Shown: positions 32,174-41,112, counted from the stretch's first letter. The stretch is 47,156 nt of DNA from JAAZMA01 sp036720245 (GCA_036720245.1 DAIMNI010000013.1:1-47156), one strand, 5' to 3'. Notes: generated by a model not told the origin, from the letters alone. Numbers and translations: made by a program.

Positions 32174-32827
32174 TTATTCTTCTGTTTTTTCTTCTCCTAT
32201 TACTGGCACATCGTCTGCTTCCATTTCTACTCCATCTTCTGTTGCTTCCATTTCTTCTAATTCTTCTTCCATAGTAGGTTCCATTAAACTAGCTATTACA
32301 TCGTCTGCTTCTCTTAAGATAGTAATATCTTCATTGTTAAAGATATCTAAGTCTGAAACAAATACTGGAGTTGTAAAGTCAATATTCCTTACATCTATTT
32401 CTATAGATTGAGGAATATCTCCTGGTAAACATTCAATTTCAATTTCGTCTAATTGTTGAATTAAAATTGAAGGTTGAACCACAATATCATCTCTACCTAA
32501 TAATGTAATAGGTATAGTTAATTTAACTTTTTCATTCATATTTAATTTTTGAAAATCTACATGTAAGAATTGATTTTTAAATGGATGAGTTTGAACTTCC
32601 TTAATTAATACAGGTGAAACATCACCATCAAGTTCTAAATCTATTAAAGTACTCATTCCAGCAGTTTTATATACCTTTTCAAATACACGTCTTTCTACTT
32701 GAATATGTTTTGTTTCTTGCCCTTTTCCATATAGTACTCCAGGAATAAAATCTTCTTGTCTAATTTTATCTACTTTATTTTTGCCAGTTCCTGTTCTACC
32801 TTCTACTTGTATTTTGATTGCTGCCAT
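32174..32827 (-). CDS. rplY: ribosomal protein bL25, Ctc/TL5 type
   Basis: A 217-residue bL25 of the long (general stress Ctc, TL5) form that binds 5S rRNA. Residues about 1-90 are the L25 core (GKNKVDKIRQEDFIPGVLYGKGQE...VQTHPFKNQFLHVDFQKLN). The TL5 C-terminal beta domain is about 95-185, with IEIECLPGDIPQSIEIDVRNID. A strongly acidic tail (about 186-217) completes it. It has its own terminator and lies between the AmmeMemoRadiSam operon and bofA. Confidence 0.95.
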   Translation of the reverse strand: MAAIKIQVEGRTGTGKNKVDKIRQEDFIPGVLYGKGQETKHIQVERRVFEKVYKTAGMSTLIDLELDGDVSPVLIKEVQTHPFKNQFLHVDFQKLNMNEKVKLTIPITLLGRDDIVVQPSILIQQLDEIEIECLPGDIPQSIEIDVRNIDFTTPVFVSDLDIFNNEDITILREADDVIASLMEPTMEEELEEMEATEDGVEMEADDVPVIGEEKTEE

Positions 32828-32918
32828 GGCTTTTGCCCCCTTACTAAAAATATTTTATATTATATATATATCAGAAATATAATATATTTGCAAACAATAG
32901 ACCTAATTCATTATTATA

Positions 32919-33179
32919 TCACAAAATTTGATTTAATATAAGTAGTAATATAACTCCAGGTATACCTAAAAATCCTACGATAATGGCTGTAATTGGATTT
33001 ATAACTATACTAAGCCCAATTAAGCCTCCTACTAAATTAAATAATAGTAATAATATACCTCCTAATATTCCATTGACTATTAGTTTTAATATGATTTTAA
33101 TTGGTATTACCAATAATAGTCCAATAATATAAAGTAAAAATAAACCAAAGATAAAGGCCAACAATGTACCTATACTCAT
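32919..33179 (-). CDS. bofA: pro-sigma-K processing inhibitor BofA
   Basis: An 86-residue integral membrane protein with two to three hydrophobic segments. The BofA pattern is PIKIILKLIVNGILGGILLLLFN then INPITAIIVGFLGIPGVILL. In B. subtilis BofA inhibits the SpoIVFB protease in the forespore outer membrane until sigma-K is needed. The conserved position next to yaaL confirms the call. Confidence 0.93.
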   Translation of the reverse strand: MSIGTLLAFIFGLFLLYIIGLLLVIPIKIILKLIVNGILGGILLLLFNLVGGLIGLSIVINPITAIIVGFLGIPGVILLLILNQIL

Positions 33180-33239
33180 GCTATCCCCCCTTGTACTATT
33201 ATACTATATAATAGGAAGGGTATTTTGTAAATATTACTA

Positions 33240-33509
33240 TTATTTTATTTCTTTTACTTTTTTTAATAAATACATATACTTTATTTTAGAAGCTTCTAAT
33301 TCATATATGGCATGATCTATTAAATCTGGCTCTGATACAGATTGGAAATATTCTTCTTTAGCCTTCCATTCCATTTCAGCTATTCTTAAAAATTCTATTA
33401 TTTCTTGTTTTTCCGTCTTTTCATTTGGTTTAAATTTACTAGCTATAGCATTGGCCGCTTCTATGATTCTTTTCCCTCTATTTTCAAAATAATTTTTGTT
33501 TCTTTCCAT
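33240..33509 (-). CDS. yaaL: YaaL family (DUF2508) protein
   Basis: An 89-residue soluble, mostly helical protein with a basic N-terminus (MERNKNYFENRGKR) and the DUF2508 pattern EFLRIAEMEWKAKEEYFQSVSEPDLIDHAIYELEASKIKYMYLLKKVKE. Function is unknown; the gene pairs with bofA in most spore formers, as here (60-bp gap). Confidence 0.88.
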   Translation of the reverse strand: MERNKNYFENRGKRIIEAANAIASKFKPNEKTEKQEIIEFLRIAEMEWKAKEEYFQSVSEPDLIDHAIYELEASKIKYMYLLKKVKEIK

Positions 33510-33568
33510 AAAATAACCCCCATAATTTTCTTATTCTTATTTTTTCCAAAATTAAAGGGGTTTATACA

Positions 33569-34396
33569 TTAGTTTAGACTTTCTATTATGGACTTTCCAA
33601 TGTTTTCAAAGGTCCTTTTAATTTCTGCATCTAATATACCTTTGTTTTCCTGCGAAATGTTGGCTATATCCTTTGACATAGGCAATTCCCCTAGAAGTTT
33701 AATATTATTCTCTTCTAAAAATTCACCTATATTGTCAGATTCAAATATTTTAATTTTCTTACCACAATCAGGACATTTTACATAACTCATATTTTCCACT
33801 ACTCCAAGAACTGAAATATCCATTTTCTTTACCATATTTATGGCTTTAGAAACTATCATGGATACAAGATCTTGAGGTACTGATACCATTATTATTCCAG
33901 ATAGGGGTATAGACTGCATCACTGTTAAAGCCACATCTCCTGTTCCTGGTGGCATATCTATGATTAAATAATCTAATTCTCCCCAATATACCTCAGTCCA
34001 AAACTGTTCTACTAAGCCTGCAATTAAAGGGCCTCTCCAAATTACTGGCTGATTTTCATCCTCCATTAATAGATTAAGGCTTATTACCTTTATACCGTTT
34101 TCAGTTTCCACAGGTAATAGACCTTTTTCATTTGCAAAGGCTCTTTCATTACTTATATTTAAAAGCCTAGGTATACTTGGACCAGTTACATCTGCATCCA
34201 TTAAACCTACACTATATCCTTTGCTATTTAATTCTTCTGCAATCATAGCAGATATAGTAGATTTTCCAACTCCACCTTTACCACTCATAACCCCTATAAT
34301 ATTTTTAACCTTATTGTGGGGATTATTTTTTATATTACAAGAAGAAGCCTCTGTATTACAATTGTTTTTAGATGGACAAGTTTCGCAATCACTCAT
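33569..34396 (-). CDS. Mrp/NBP35-type P-loop ATPase, iron-sulfur carrier
   Basis: A 275-residue ApbC/Mrp ATPase that would bind and transfer Fe-S clusters. N-terminal cysteines CETCPSKNNCNTEASSC (residues 4-20) resemble the Nbp35 N-terminal cluster site. The deviant Walker A is SGKGGVGKST (about 38-47). DYLIIDMPPGTGDV is Walker B, and MSYVKCPDCGKKI (about 204-216) has the conserved CXXC for the bridging cluster. The start ATG follows GGGTGATA. It lies downstream of the Fur-family gene across a hairpin repeat. Confidence 0.92.
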   Translation of the reverse strand: MSDCETCPSKNNCNTEASSCNIKNNPHNKVKNIIGVMSGKGGVGKSTISAMIAEELNSKGYSVGLMDADVTGPSIPRLLNISNERAFANEKGLLPVETENGIKVISLNLLMEDENQPVIWRGPLIAGLVEQFWTEVYWGELDYLIIDMPPGTGDVALTVMQSIPLSGIIMVSVPQDLVSMIVSKAINMVKKMDISVLGVVENMSYVKCPDCGKKIKIFESDNIGEFLEENNIKLLGELPMSKDIANISQENKGILDAEIKRTFENIGKSIIESLN

Positions 34397-34416
34397 TTAT
34401 ATCACCCTTTCTTTGA

Positions 34417-34441
34417 TGCATTGGGGACAGTCCCCAGTGCA
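34417..34441. repeat. GTCCCC hairpin between the fur-type and mrp genes
   Basis: TGCATTGGGGAC and GTCCCCAGTGCA arms form a near-perfect stem with a very short loop. No T-run follows. It resembles the GGGAC-containing interspersed repeats elsewhere in the window. Confidence 0.65.
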
Positions 34442-34463
34442 CTATGCAACTATGATTTTATAA

Positions 34464-34940
34464 TTATTTTTTACTTGTGTCAATTATACAATTTCTACAT
34501 AATCCATGAATCATAATATTCATATCGTAAATTTGGCATTTCTTATCTTCTTCAATTAATTGATTTATTTTTAAATATTCAAAAATAATATCCTGATTTA
34601 ATATATCTTCTATATTCCCACAGTTCTCACATTGAAGATGTATATGAAGAGGCTTTTTAGCATACATTTTTAATTCATAATAATTAGTATCTTCTACTTT
34701 AAATTCTGCAATTATACCTAAGTCTACAAATATTTTTATATTTCTATAGACAGTGGCTAGTCCTACTCCAGAATCCCTTAACTTTTCATGAATCTTTTCT
34801 GCAGTTAGATGTTTTTGATCATTTCTTAAAAATACTTGGATTATTTCCCTTCTTTGAGCAGTTAATTTATAGCCCTTTTTATTTATAAAATCTTCTATTA
34901 GGGATAGGGTTTCTTCTTCCCAATTACTTAAATTTCCCAT
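34464..34940 (-). CDS. Fur-family transcriptional regulator
   Basis: A 158-residue Fur-superfamily metalloregulator. The winged helix is KLTAQRREIIQVFLRNDQKHLTAEKIHEKLRDSGVGLATVYRNIKIFVDLG (about residues 24-75). HIHLQCENCGNIEDI carries the His-rich regulatory site and the first structural CXXC, and HGLCRNCI the second. Subtype (Fur, Zur or PerR) cannot be fixed by eye. I start at the ATG 34938-34940, preceded by GAGAAAGGGG; a 12-residue upstream extension lacks a site. It overlaps the end of the SAM hydroxide adenosyltransferase gene by 13 bp, so it is coupled to the ECF operon. Confidence 0.9.
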   Translation of the reverse strand: MGNLSNWEEETLSLIEDFINKKGYKLTAQRREIIQVFLRNDQKHLTAEKIHEKLRDSGVGLATVYRNIKIFVDLGIIAEFKVEDTNYYELKMYAKKPLHIHLQCENCGNIEDILNQDIIFEYLKINQLIEEDKKCQIYDMNIMIHGLCRNCIIDTSKK

Positions 34941-35788
34941 GAGTTTGCCCCTTTCTCCGTAAATATTACTTTCCATCCTGGCCCAAAATCTACCGCAAAT
35001 TCTTCCATAAAACTGCCCATATTTACAGCTAGGCCTATTTTCATTAATTCATTATTATATATAATAGGTTTACCCTTTTTCCCATCACCGAAAGCTGCTT
35101 GGAATAGTATATTTTCACTAAATACTAATTTATCTTCATTATATATTTTTGTATTTATTATATCTCCATAGGAAAAACCTGCCCTATTAAAATCCTTTAA
35201 ATTAATATTTGTCCAAAGATTTCCGAAATTAGGATCGGCTATTTCTAATATTCCCTCTACATGGTGGTCTTCAATATTGGCTTCATATATAGGGTGTTCT
35301 ACTATTTCATCTACTGGATAAAGAGGTCCTACTTCTTCAAAGCTAATAATTCCACTGGCAAGTTTAGCAGCACAGTAGCCAAATAAATCTCTACCATGAA
35401 ATATACTTACTTCCTCAGTACCCTTTAGTCTATTTTTATTTTCGTCTATTTCCCTTATTTCTTCAATTCCTATATTTCTTTTTATATGGGTAAGGCTTCC
35501 ATTGTCTGGTGTAACAATATAATAACCATCTTTAGTTTTGGCCACAGCAGCCCTTCTCTTAGTCCCTACCCCAGGGTCAACTACAGACACAAATATAGTT
35601 CCCTTTGGCCAAAATTTCATATATTGACTAAGTCTATAGGATGCACTCCAAGTATCAAATTTAGGGATTTCATGGGTCCCATCTATTATTTCTAAAGTCC
35701 TATCTACACTTTTAACCACACCATACATGGCAGCTACTGCCCCTTCTTTATAAGTAAAATCTGTTTGAAAAACTAATATTGGTTTCAT
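34928..35788 (-). CDS. SAM hydroxide adenosyltransferase (DUF62 family)
   Basis: A 286-residue member of the family that hydrolyses S-adenosylmethionine to adenosine and methionine; it is related to fluorinase and chlorinase. The N-terminal VFQTDFTYKEGAVAAMYGVVKSVD carries the family FxxDF motif. VDPGVGTKRRA and TPDNGSLTHI lie near 70-100, and GRDLFGYCAAKLASG near 145. Loss of the halogenase-specific loop is typical of hydrolases. It lies 10 bp downstream of EcfT, as the last metabolic gene of the ECF transporter operon. Confidence 0.9.
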   Translation of the reverse strand: MKPILVFQTDFTYKEGAVAAMYGVVKSVDRTLEIIDGTHEIPKFDTWSASYRLSQYMKFWPKGTIFVSVVDPGVGTKRRAAVAKTKDGYYIVTPDNGSLTHIKRNIGIEEIREIDENKNRLKGTEEVSIFHGRDLFGYCAAKLASGIISFEEVGPLYPVDEIVEHPIYEANIEDHHVEGILEIADPNFGNLWTNINLKDFNRAGFSYGDIINTKIYNEDKLVFSENILFQAAFGDGKKGKPIIYNNELMKIGLAVNMGSFMEEFAVDFGPGWKVIFTEKGANSWEI

Positions 35789-35798
35789 ATTTACCCCC

Positions 35799-36632
35799 CT
35801 ATATAAATGGATTATAAAATCTATTTTTATTTATAAACACAGATACAGCTATACTAAGAACAAGAATTATAATAGATATTATAATAGCTATGTAATCTTC
35901 TTTATTCATTTTTTTTGCCGCATACCAAGTTCTTTTTTTCCCCTTAGAAAAACCTCTTAAGTCCATAGCATTACTAATGGCCTCAACTCTATCCAAGGTG
36001 GAAAATATTAATGGTATTAATATCATTAAAGAATTTTTAAATCTATCTTTAAATTTTGCCTTTCTAGATAGTTCCAATCCCCTAGCCTGTTGTGCCAAGC
36101 TAATATCTCTATAGTCCCTTTGAATATCGGGAAAATACCTTAGGGTAAGGGATACAGCATAAGCCGCTTTATAATTTACCCCTACTCTATTTAGAGATGC
36201 TGCAAATTCACTGGGATTAGTAGTTAATAAAAATATTATTCCTAAAGGTATAACCGATACGTATTTTGTTAATTTTGTTATTTGATAAAACAATTGTTCC
36301 TCAGTCAATGTATATCTTCCAAATAAATGCACTATTTCATGACGAGTGCCATATATTTGTACCCCTTCTTCTGGCGAAAATAAAAAGGTTATAATTGCAT
36401 TTATGGCTATAAATATAGCCACGTATATAATCATTAGTCTTATTTGAGAATACTTTATCTTAGATACTTTTAATACATATAGGGAAAATATAGTTATTAC
36501 AAGTATTACCCTAATATCATAGGAAAACATAACTGCAAAGGTTAATAATAAAAATCCTATTAATTTAGTTAATCCAGACAATCTATGAATAGGAGTATCT
36601 AATTGATTATAGGAAAAAAGTTTACTCTTCAT
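35799..36632 (-). CDS. ECF transporter membrane component EcfT
   Basis: The transmembrane scaffold of an energy-coupling factor transporter. The 277-residue product has about five helices and the two cytoplasmic coupling motifs, with the first recognisable as AQQARGLELS (about residue 185) and a second as AISNAMDLRGFSKGKKRTWY (about 217-236). The gene overlaps the ATPase gene by 11 bp. Confidence 0.93.
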   Translation of the reverse strand: MKSKLFSYNQLDTPIHRLSGLTKLIGFLLLTFAVMFSYDIRVILVITIFSLYVLKVSKIKYSQIRLMIIYVAIFIAINAIITFLFSPEEGVQIYGTRHEIVHLFGRYTLTEEQLFYQITKLTKYVSVIPLGIIFLLTTNPSEFAASLNRVGVNYKAAYAVSLTLRYFPDIQRDYRDISLAQQARGLELSRKAKFKDRFKNSLMILIPLIFSTLDRVEAISNAMDLRGFSKGKKRTWYAAKKMNKEDYIAIIISIIILVLSIAVSVFINKNRFYNPFI

Positions 36633-38337
36633 CTCTAGATTCCAACCACCTTTCGTAGTCTATAAAATGCTGAACAAATTCCTCTTCTTTGTCTATATTT
36701 GCCATATGGGCTAGATGAAATAAAGATGTTTCCCTTAAATTTGCATATTGTATTATTTCTGGATCTGTTAAAACTATGGAAGATTTTGTATCTGCAACGA
36801 TTTCCCCATCGGTTAAAACTATAGATCTAGGAGTGTATTCTAACATTAAATGCATATCGTGAGTTATAAGTATAATAGTTACTCCTAATTTATTTATTTC
36901 CCTTAAAAATTCCATAATTTCTGTATAATGTTTGTAGTCTTGCCCTGCTGTTGGCTCATCTAGTATTATAATTCTTGGATTTAATACTAATATAGATGCT
37001 ATAGTAACTCTTTTTTTCTGTCCATAGCTTAAGGCAGAAATAGGCCAATCTATAAAGGGAGCTAGTCCGCATATTTCTAGAGCTTTTTCTACCCTTTTCT
37101 TGATTTCTTCCTCATCTATCCCTCTAAGTCTAAGCCCTAGAGCTACTTCATCATATATAAATTGTTTGGAAATCATTTGATTGGGATTTTGTAAAACTAA
37201 ACCGATAATTTCAGCCCTTTCCTTTATAGATAAATCCTTTATATTTTCTCCTTTATAATAGATATTTCCACTATCTTCTCTTTCAAATCCGCATATTATC
37301 TTAGATAAGGTGGATTTCCCTGCCCCATTTTTACCCACTATAGATACCATTTCTCCTGTCTTTATATCTATATTGATATTCTTTAAATTGTTTCTAATTC
37401 CATCATATGAGAAACTCATATTTTCTATTTTAAGTATAGATTCTTTTTCTTCTTTCTCTTCTATTTGAATATTTGTTTTGTTCCATATTCCTATTTTATC
37501 TTCTAAACCCTCTAAATTCAAACTCCATATATGGCCTGGCTTCATATTTTCATTTACATCTATTCCTGCATACTTTAGGGCAGTTACATATAATGGTTCT
37601 CGTATTCCATTATCTATTAATAAAGAAGAAGATACCAAAGCATGGGGATTCATATCTGCTAATATCCTACCATCGTTTATAAGGATAATCCTATCTATAT
37701 CCCTATGGAGTACGTCTTCTAGTCTATGTTCTATAATTATTATAGTTTTATTTGAATCTTTGTGTATATCATCTATAATCTCTATAGCTGTTTTCCCTGT
37801 GGCAGGATCTAAATTAGCTAAAGGCTCATCAAATAATAATATATCTACATCATCAATCATTACCCCAGCCAAAGAAGTCCTTTGTTTTTGCCCTCCTGAT
37901 AGTTCAAAAGGTGAGGAATTTAGAAAGTTTTCCATATCCACCATTTCTGCAACTTTTTTTACTCTATTTTTCATTATGCTTAATTCTATATTATCGTTTT
38001 CTAAAGCAAAGGCTATATCTTCCCCTACTGTTAGCCCTACAAATTGCCCATCTGAATCTTGAAGTACAGTTCCTATGGTTTTAGATAGTTTAAATATGTC
38101 TAAGTCTCTGGTTTCTATACCATTTATCTTTAAACTTCCATTTATATCTCCTTTATAAGAAAATGGAATAAGTCCATTTAAACAATGTCCTAAAGTACTT
38201 TTACCACTCCCACTGGGACCAATTATTAGTATTTTTTCCCCTGGATAAATATTTAAATTTATATTGTGTAGTGTTGGTTCTGCTTGACTGAAATATTGAA
38301 AAGTAAAGTCCTTAAATTCAATAATTGGCTTGTCCAT
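36622..38337 (-). CDS. ECF transporter ATPase with two fused ABC domains
   Basis: A 571-residue protein with two complete ABC domains, replacing the usual EcfA1/EcfA2 pair. Domain 1: Walker A GPSGSGKST (about residues 37-45), signature LSGGQKQR, Walker B LLFDEPLANLDP. Domain 2: Walker A GKNGAGKST (about 335-343), signature LSYGQKKR, Walker B IILDEPTAGQD. A linker of about 40 residues (including IQIEEKEEKESILKI) joins them. The layout matches the duplicated ATPases of UPF0397-linked ECF systems. AGGAGG precedes the ATG; a hairpin lies between it and the S-component gene. Confidence 0.95.
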   Translation of the reverse strand: MDKPIIEFKDFTFQYFSQAEPTLHNINLNIYPGEKILIIGPSGSGKSTLGHCLNGLIPFSYKGDINGSLKINGIETRDLDIFKLSKTIGTVLQDSDGQFVGLTVGEDIAFALENDNIELSIMKNRVKKVAEMVDMENFLNSSPFELSGGQKQRTSLAGVMIDDVDILLFDEPLANLDPATGKTAIEIIDDIHKDSNKTIIIIEHRLEDVLHRDIDRIILINDGRILADMNPHALVSSSLLIDNGIREPLYVTALKYAGIDVNENMKPGHIWSLNLEGLEDKIGIWNKTNIQIEEKEEKESILKIENMSFSYDGIRNNLKNINIDIKTGEMVSIVGKNGAGKSTLSKIICGFEREDSGNIYYKGENIKDLSIKERAEIIGLVLQNPNQMISKQFIYDEVALGLRLRGIDEEEIKKRVEKALEICGLAPFIDWPISALSYGQKKRVTIASILVLNPRIIILDEPTAGQDYKHYTEIMEFLREINKLGVTIILITHDMHLMLEYTPRSIVLTDGEIVADTKSSIVLTDPEIIQYANLRETSLFHLAHMANIDKEEEFVQHFIDYERWLESRDEE

Positions 38338-38354
38338 GATGACCTCCTAAATCT

Positions 38355-38381
38355 AATCCCAGTGCAAAACACACTGGGATT
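38355..38381 (-). other. intercistronic hairpin between S component and ATPase genes
   Basis: A perfect 10-bp stem AATCCCAGTG/CACTGGGATT with a 7-nt loop and no T-run, followed by the ATPase gene's ribosome site. It more likely stabilises or partitions the operon mRNA than terminates it. Confidence 0.55.
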
Positions 38382-38422
38382 GGATTATTATTTAAAATTG
38401 TGCAATGCTAAAAAATATTAGT

Positions 38423-38980
38423 TTATTTTTTTGCGATACTGCCTTTTTTAGTTCTAGTAGATGCATAAGCCTTTAACAAAAGAGTTCCTATAATTCCAAC
38501 TGTAATGGAATTCATAATTACAGCTATAATCCCCTGAGTAAATACTAAGTTTTTAGGTTCTGCATATATTGCTATATCTAATAATGGTGCGATTAATAGC
38601 CAAGCTATAAGGTTTCCGATTACCTGGATAGTATTAAATTTAATTATATCTTTTTTAGTAAATTCCCCTTCTTCAACTCCAGTATTATTATAAGCAAAAC
38701 CAAATACGAAACTGGCAAATCCACTGGCAATTACCCAGCTCCACCATGGTGAACCATATTGTACTGCATCACTAAGTGCATGCCCTATAAATGCAATTAA
38801 TCCTCCTGCAATAGGTCCATATAGTGTTGCAAAAAATGCACTTAGACCATATGCAGTTTGTAGGCTTGTGTTAGGGACTGGTGAAGGTATTTTTACATAC
38901 ATAAATAATAGCATAAAAATAGCTGCCCCTAATCCTGTTGCCACTATAGTTTTAGTGGTTACTTTGAAATATTTTTTCAT
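38423..38980 (-). CDS. ECF transporter substrate-binding S component (UPF0397/PF07155)
   Basis: A 185-residue membrane protein with five to six helices and the UPF0397 pattern VATGLGAAIFMLLFMYVKIPSPVPNTSLQTAYGLSAFFATLYGPIAGGLIAFIGHALSDAVQYGSPWWSWVIASG. Public databases call this family an ECF riboflavin-type or methionine-regulated substrate-binding component; the ligand is not settled and cannot be told from sequence. I start at the ATG 38978-38980 with GGGGG before it. It is the first gene of the operon S-AA-T-SAM hydrolase-Fur. Confidence 0.9.
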   Translation of the reverse strand: MKKYFKVTTKTIVATGLGAAIFMLLFMYVKIPSPVPNTSLQTAYGLSAFFATLYGPIAGGLIAFIGHALSDAVQYGSPWWSWVIASGFASFVFGFAYNNTGVEEGEFTKKDIIKFNTIQVIGNLIAWLLIAPLLDIAIYAEPKNLVFTQGIIAVIMNSITVGIIGTLLLKAYASTRTKKGSIAKK

Positions 38981-39039
38981 TAGCTTTATCCCCCTTGCTT
39001 TTAATTTTCTTTCATTGCACAATATTATAAATCTATTTT

Positions 39040-39114
39040 TTTAAGTAAATCCGTAGTTATCTTCCCTTAGGGTAGGGCATATGCTACCGCCGACTATGTA
39101 ATATAACTATTATA
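39040..39114 (-). promoter_or_regulatory. promoter -10 and hairpin leader of the ECF operon
   Basis: TATAAT (39109-39114, minus strand) is followed by a leader with a GGTAG/CTACC stem (39084-39088 and 39071-39075) and CCTTAGGG-like pairing. I cannot match it to S-box, TPP, THF, cobalamin or preQ1 riboswitch consensus. The -35 is weak. Confidence 0.35.
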
Positions 39115-39159
39115 TCATAATTGTGGGCAAAATAAATATGCTTAAAATAAATATCAGAG

Positions 39160-39203
39160 ACTCCGCTATCCCCTTCTTAATAGCATAGGCTATTTTTCCC
39201 TTA
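39160..39203. repeat. 44-bp partial copy of the cwlD 3' end (direct repeat A)
   Basis: Matches 41127-41170 at 42 of 44 positions by eye. In the minus-strand frame it still reads KIAYAIKKGI, like the CwlD C-terminus. It overlaps the stop codon of the ABC-2 permease gene and lies in the same orientation as cwlD, so the two copies flank the ABC-2 gene pair. Confidence 0.85.
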
Positions 39204-39992
39204 ATATTGACCTAATAAGCCTCTATTCTTAGCTATTCTTACACATTGATTGAAAACTATCAAACCTAGAGTTAAGTAGATGAGGGAATTTCCCACTATT
39301 AATCCATAATCTAATAAAGAAAAATCCATAAAGGAAGAGCCACCCTTCATAACAGAAAAAATCGTCCCTGCTGCATAATTAAAAGGAAGAATAGCTGATA
39401 TAATTTTACTCTCTGGGATTATAGCAACTAAGGCTATTAAAAAATATTGCACTATATTTAATAGGGACTGAATTTTTTTGAATATAAGTGCTAATCCTCC
39501 AAATATTAATCCTATACCTAAAATACTAAATATACCAAGAAAAGCAGGAATTAAAATAGATATAATGTCCATTTTTAACCAATACCCCGTTTGTTTCATA
39601 ATAAATAAAAGTAGAATAATAGAAAATAGTATATCTAACAATAAATTTGCAAAACTTCTTACTATTACAATTTGAGACAGGCTTATGCCAGACATATTAA
39701 GCTGCTCTAAAGTACCTCTACTGGCATCATTTATTATACTATAGGCAATATTAGAATAAGCCAACATTATAATAGTCCATAAAAAATATCCAATTATAAA
39801 GCCTTCTAAATTATCCCCCATATCTATAGGAGATACTCCCATGGAGATTCCAAAATTTTTAACTCCTAAAAACATAAACATAAATAATACATAAAATATT
39901 AAAAAATTAGAAACAGTATTAAATTTATATCTATATAATTCCTTCACAGTTCTTTCTAATGAAACTTTAAATAAGTAATAAAATTTTTTCAA
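39201..39992 (-). CDS. ABC-2 type transporter permease
   Basis: A 263-residue integral membrane protein with six predicted helices. SNIAYSIINDASRGTLEQLNMSGISLSQIVIVRSFANLLLD (about residues 82-122) is typical of ABC-2 permeases. The start is TTG, immediately after the ATPase stop codon, so the two form a coupled exporter. The substrate is unknown. Its 3' end overlaps the copied cwlD fragment. Confidence 0.88.
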   Translation of the reverse strand: MKKFYYLFKVSLERTVKELYRYKFNTVSNFLIFYVLFMFMFLGVKNFGISMGVSPIDMGDNLEGFIIGYFLWTIIMLAYSNIAYSIINDASRGTLEQLNMSGISLSQIVIVRSFANLLLDILFSIILLLFIMKQTGYWLKMDIISILIPAFLGIFSILGIGLIFGGLALIFKKIQSLLNIVQYFLIALVAIIPESKIISAILPFNYAAGTIFSVMKGGSSFMDFSLLDYGLIVGNSLIYLTLGLIVFNQCVRIAKNRGLLGQY

Positions 39993-40925
39993 CTAATCCA
40001 CCTCCCCATTGGTTATATTTAGATAAATTCTTTCAAAATTATTGTCTTTTTGCTTTATTTCCTTTATATAAATACCTTTATCCTTTAATATTTCTATAAT
40101 GTCATATATTTCTTTAAATTCTAAAATATCTATTTCTATTTTTGAACCATTGTTATCAAAATAAAAATCATAATTAAGATCTGATAAATAACTTTTATCT
40201 TCATTTTCTAGATTTTCTACTAAAATTATTTCATATGTCATGCTTTCAAACATATCCATTAATGCTTCTACACTATCCTTAGCAACTATCTTTCCTTCAT
40301 TGAGAATAACCACATTATTGCAAACATCTTGAACTAAGTCCATATTATGGGTACTAAGTAAAATAGTCTTATCCATAGTAAGGGCTATATCCTTTAAAAC
40401 ATTTTTTATATCCAGATAACTTTGCACATCTAGGCCAAGGGTTGGTTCATCTAATAGTATTACTTCTGTATCACATATTAAAGTCATGGCTATAGCAATT
40501 TTCTGTTGCATACCCCTAGATAAATTATTTACCATTACATTTTTCTTTTGAGATAAATTAAACTTCTCTAATAATTCATCTATGTTCTTTTCTATATTTT
40601 TACCTCCTAAACCTCTAATACCTGCAAAATAACGTAGATTTTCCTTTGGTGTTAATCTCCAATATAGGTTTCTATTGCCCTCAAAGACAGCCGATATATG
40701 CTTTGTAGAGTTTTTGTTGTCCTCTCCAAAGATTTTAATATCGCCATTATCAGGAATTATTAAATTGCAAATGCTTTTAATAGTAGTAGTTTTTCCAGAT
40801 CCATTTGGTCCAAGTATTCCACATATACTTCCCTTTTCAACAGCAAAAGAAATTCCATCTACTGCTTTTACTTTTCCATAATGTTTTGTTAGATTATTAA
40901 CCTCTATAGCCTGTATTTTGCTCAC
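39993..40925 (-). CDS. ABC-2 type transporter ATP-binding protein
   Basis: A 310-residue ABC ATPase: Walker A GPNGSGKTT (about residues 38-46), signature NLSRGMQQKIAIA (about 137-149), Walker B VILLDEPTLGLD (about 159-170) and switch His in LLSTHNMD. A C-terminal extension (about 225-310) is typical of drug or antibiotic exporters. The start is GTG with GGAG before it. A 20-bp palindrome about 75 bp upstream may be its operator. Confidence 0.92.
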   Translation of the reverse strand: MSKIQAIEVNNLTKHYGKVKAVDGISFAVEKGSICGILGPNGSGKTTTIKSICNLIIPDNGDIKIFGEDNKNSTKHISAVFEGNRNLYWRLTPKENLRYFAGIRGLGGKNIEKNIDELLEKFNLSQKKNVMVNNLSRGMQQKIAIAMTLICDTEVILLDEPTLGLDVQSYLDIKNVLKDIALTMDKTILLSTHNMDLVQDVCNNVVILNEGKIVAKDSVEALMDMFESMTYEIILVENLENEDKSYLSDLNYDFYFDNNGSKIEIDILEFKEIYDIIEILKDKGIYIKEIKQKDNNFERIYLNITNGEVD

Positions 40926-40998
40926 TCCTTTTTTAATGTATATATTATTATTATATAAGATTTAAGCTTAAAAGTCTTTAAACATTAGTCACCATTTG

Positions 40999-41018
40999 AA
41001 TATGACATAAGTCATATT
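40999..41018. promoter_or_regulatory. palindrome upstream of the ABC-2 exporter genes
   Basis: AATATGAC-ATAA-GTCATATT, perfect 8-bp arms with a 4-bp centre, located between the cwlD terminator and the exporter's first gene. It is a plausible operator; the regulator family is not identifiable. Confidence 0.5.
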
Positions 41019-41030
41019 TTAAAAAATAAA

Positions 41031-41074
41031 AATAATGTATTTAAAGCCTTAATAAAAGCTCTAAATACATTATT
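41031..41074 (-). terminator. tre-cwlD operon terminator
   Basis: A long stem (AATAATGTATTTAAAGC / GCTCTAAATACATTATT) followed by an AT/T-rich tract on the minus strand, about 40 bp after the cwlD stop. Confidence 0.7.
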
Positions 41075-41112
41075 CTACATAAATATATAAAATCCTTCTT
41101 TTTTTAAAAAGT

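Noticed and set aside
37478..38062. A 194-codon plus-strand frame inside the ECF ATPase gene
   Set aside because: It is the shadow of a strongly conserved double ABC ATPase; no ribosome site and no recognisable domain.
39023..39114. S-box (SAM-I) riboswitch before the ECF operon
   Set aside because: Expected because of the SAM hydrolase gene, but the conserved S-box sequence blocks and four-way junction are not visible.
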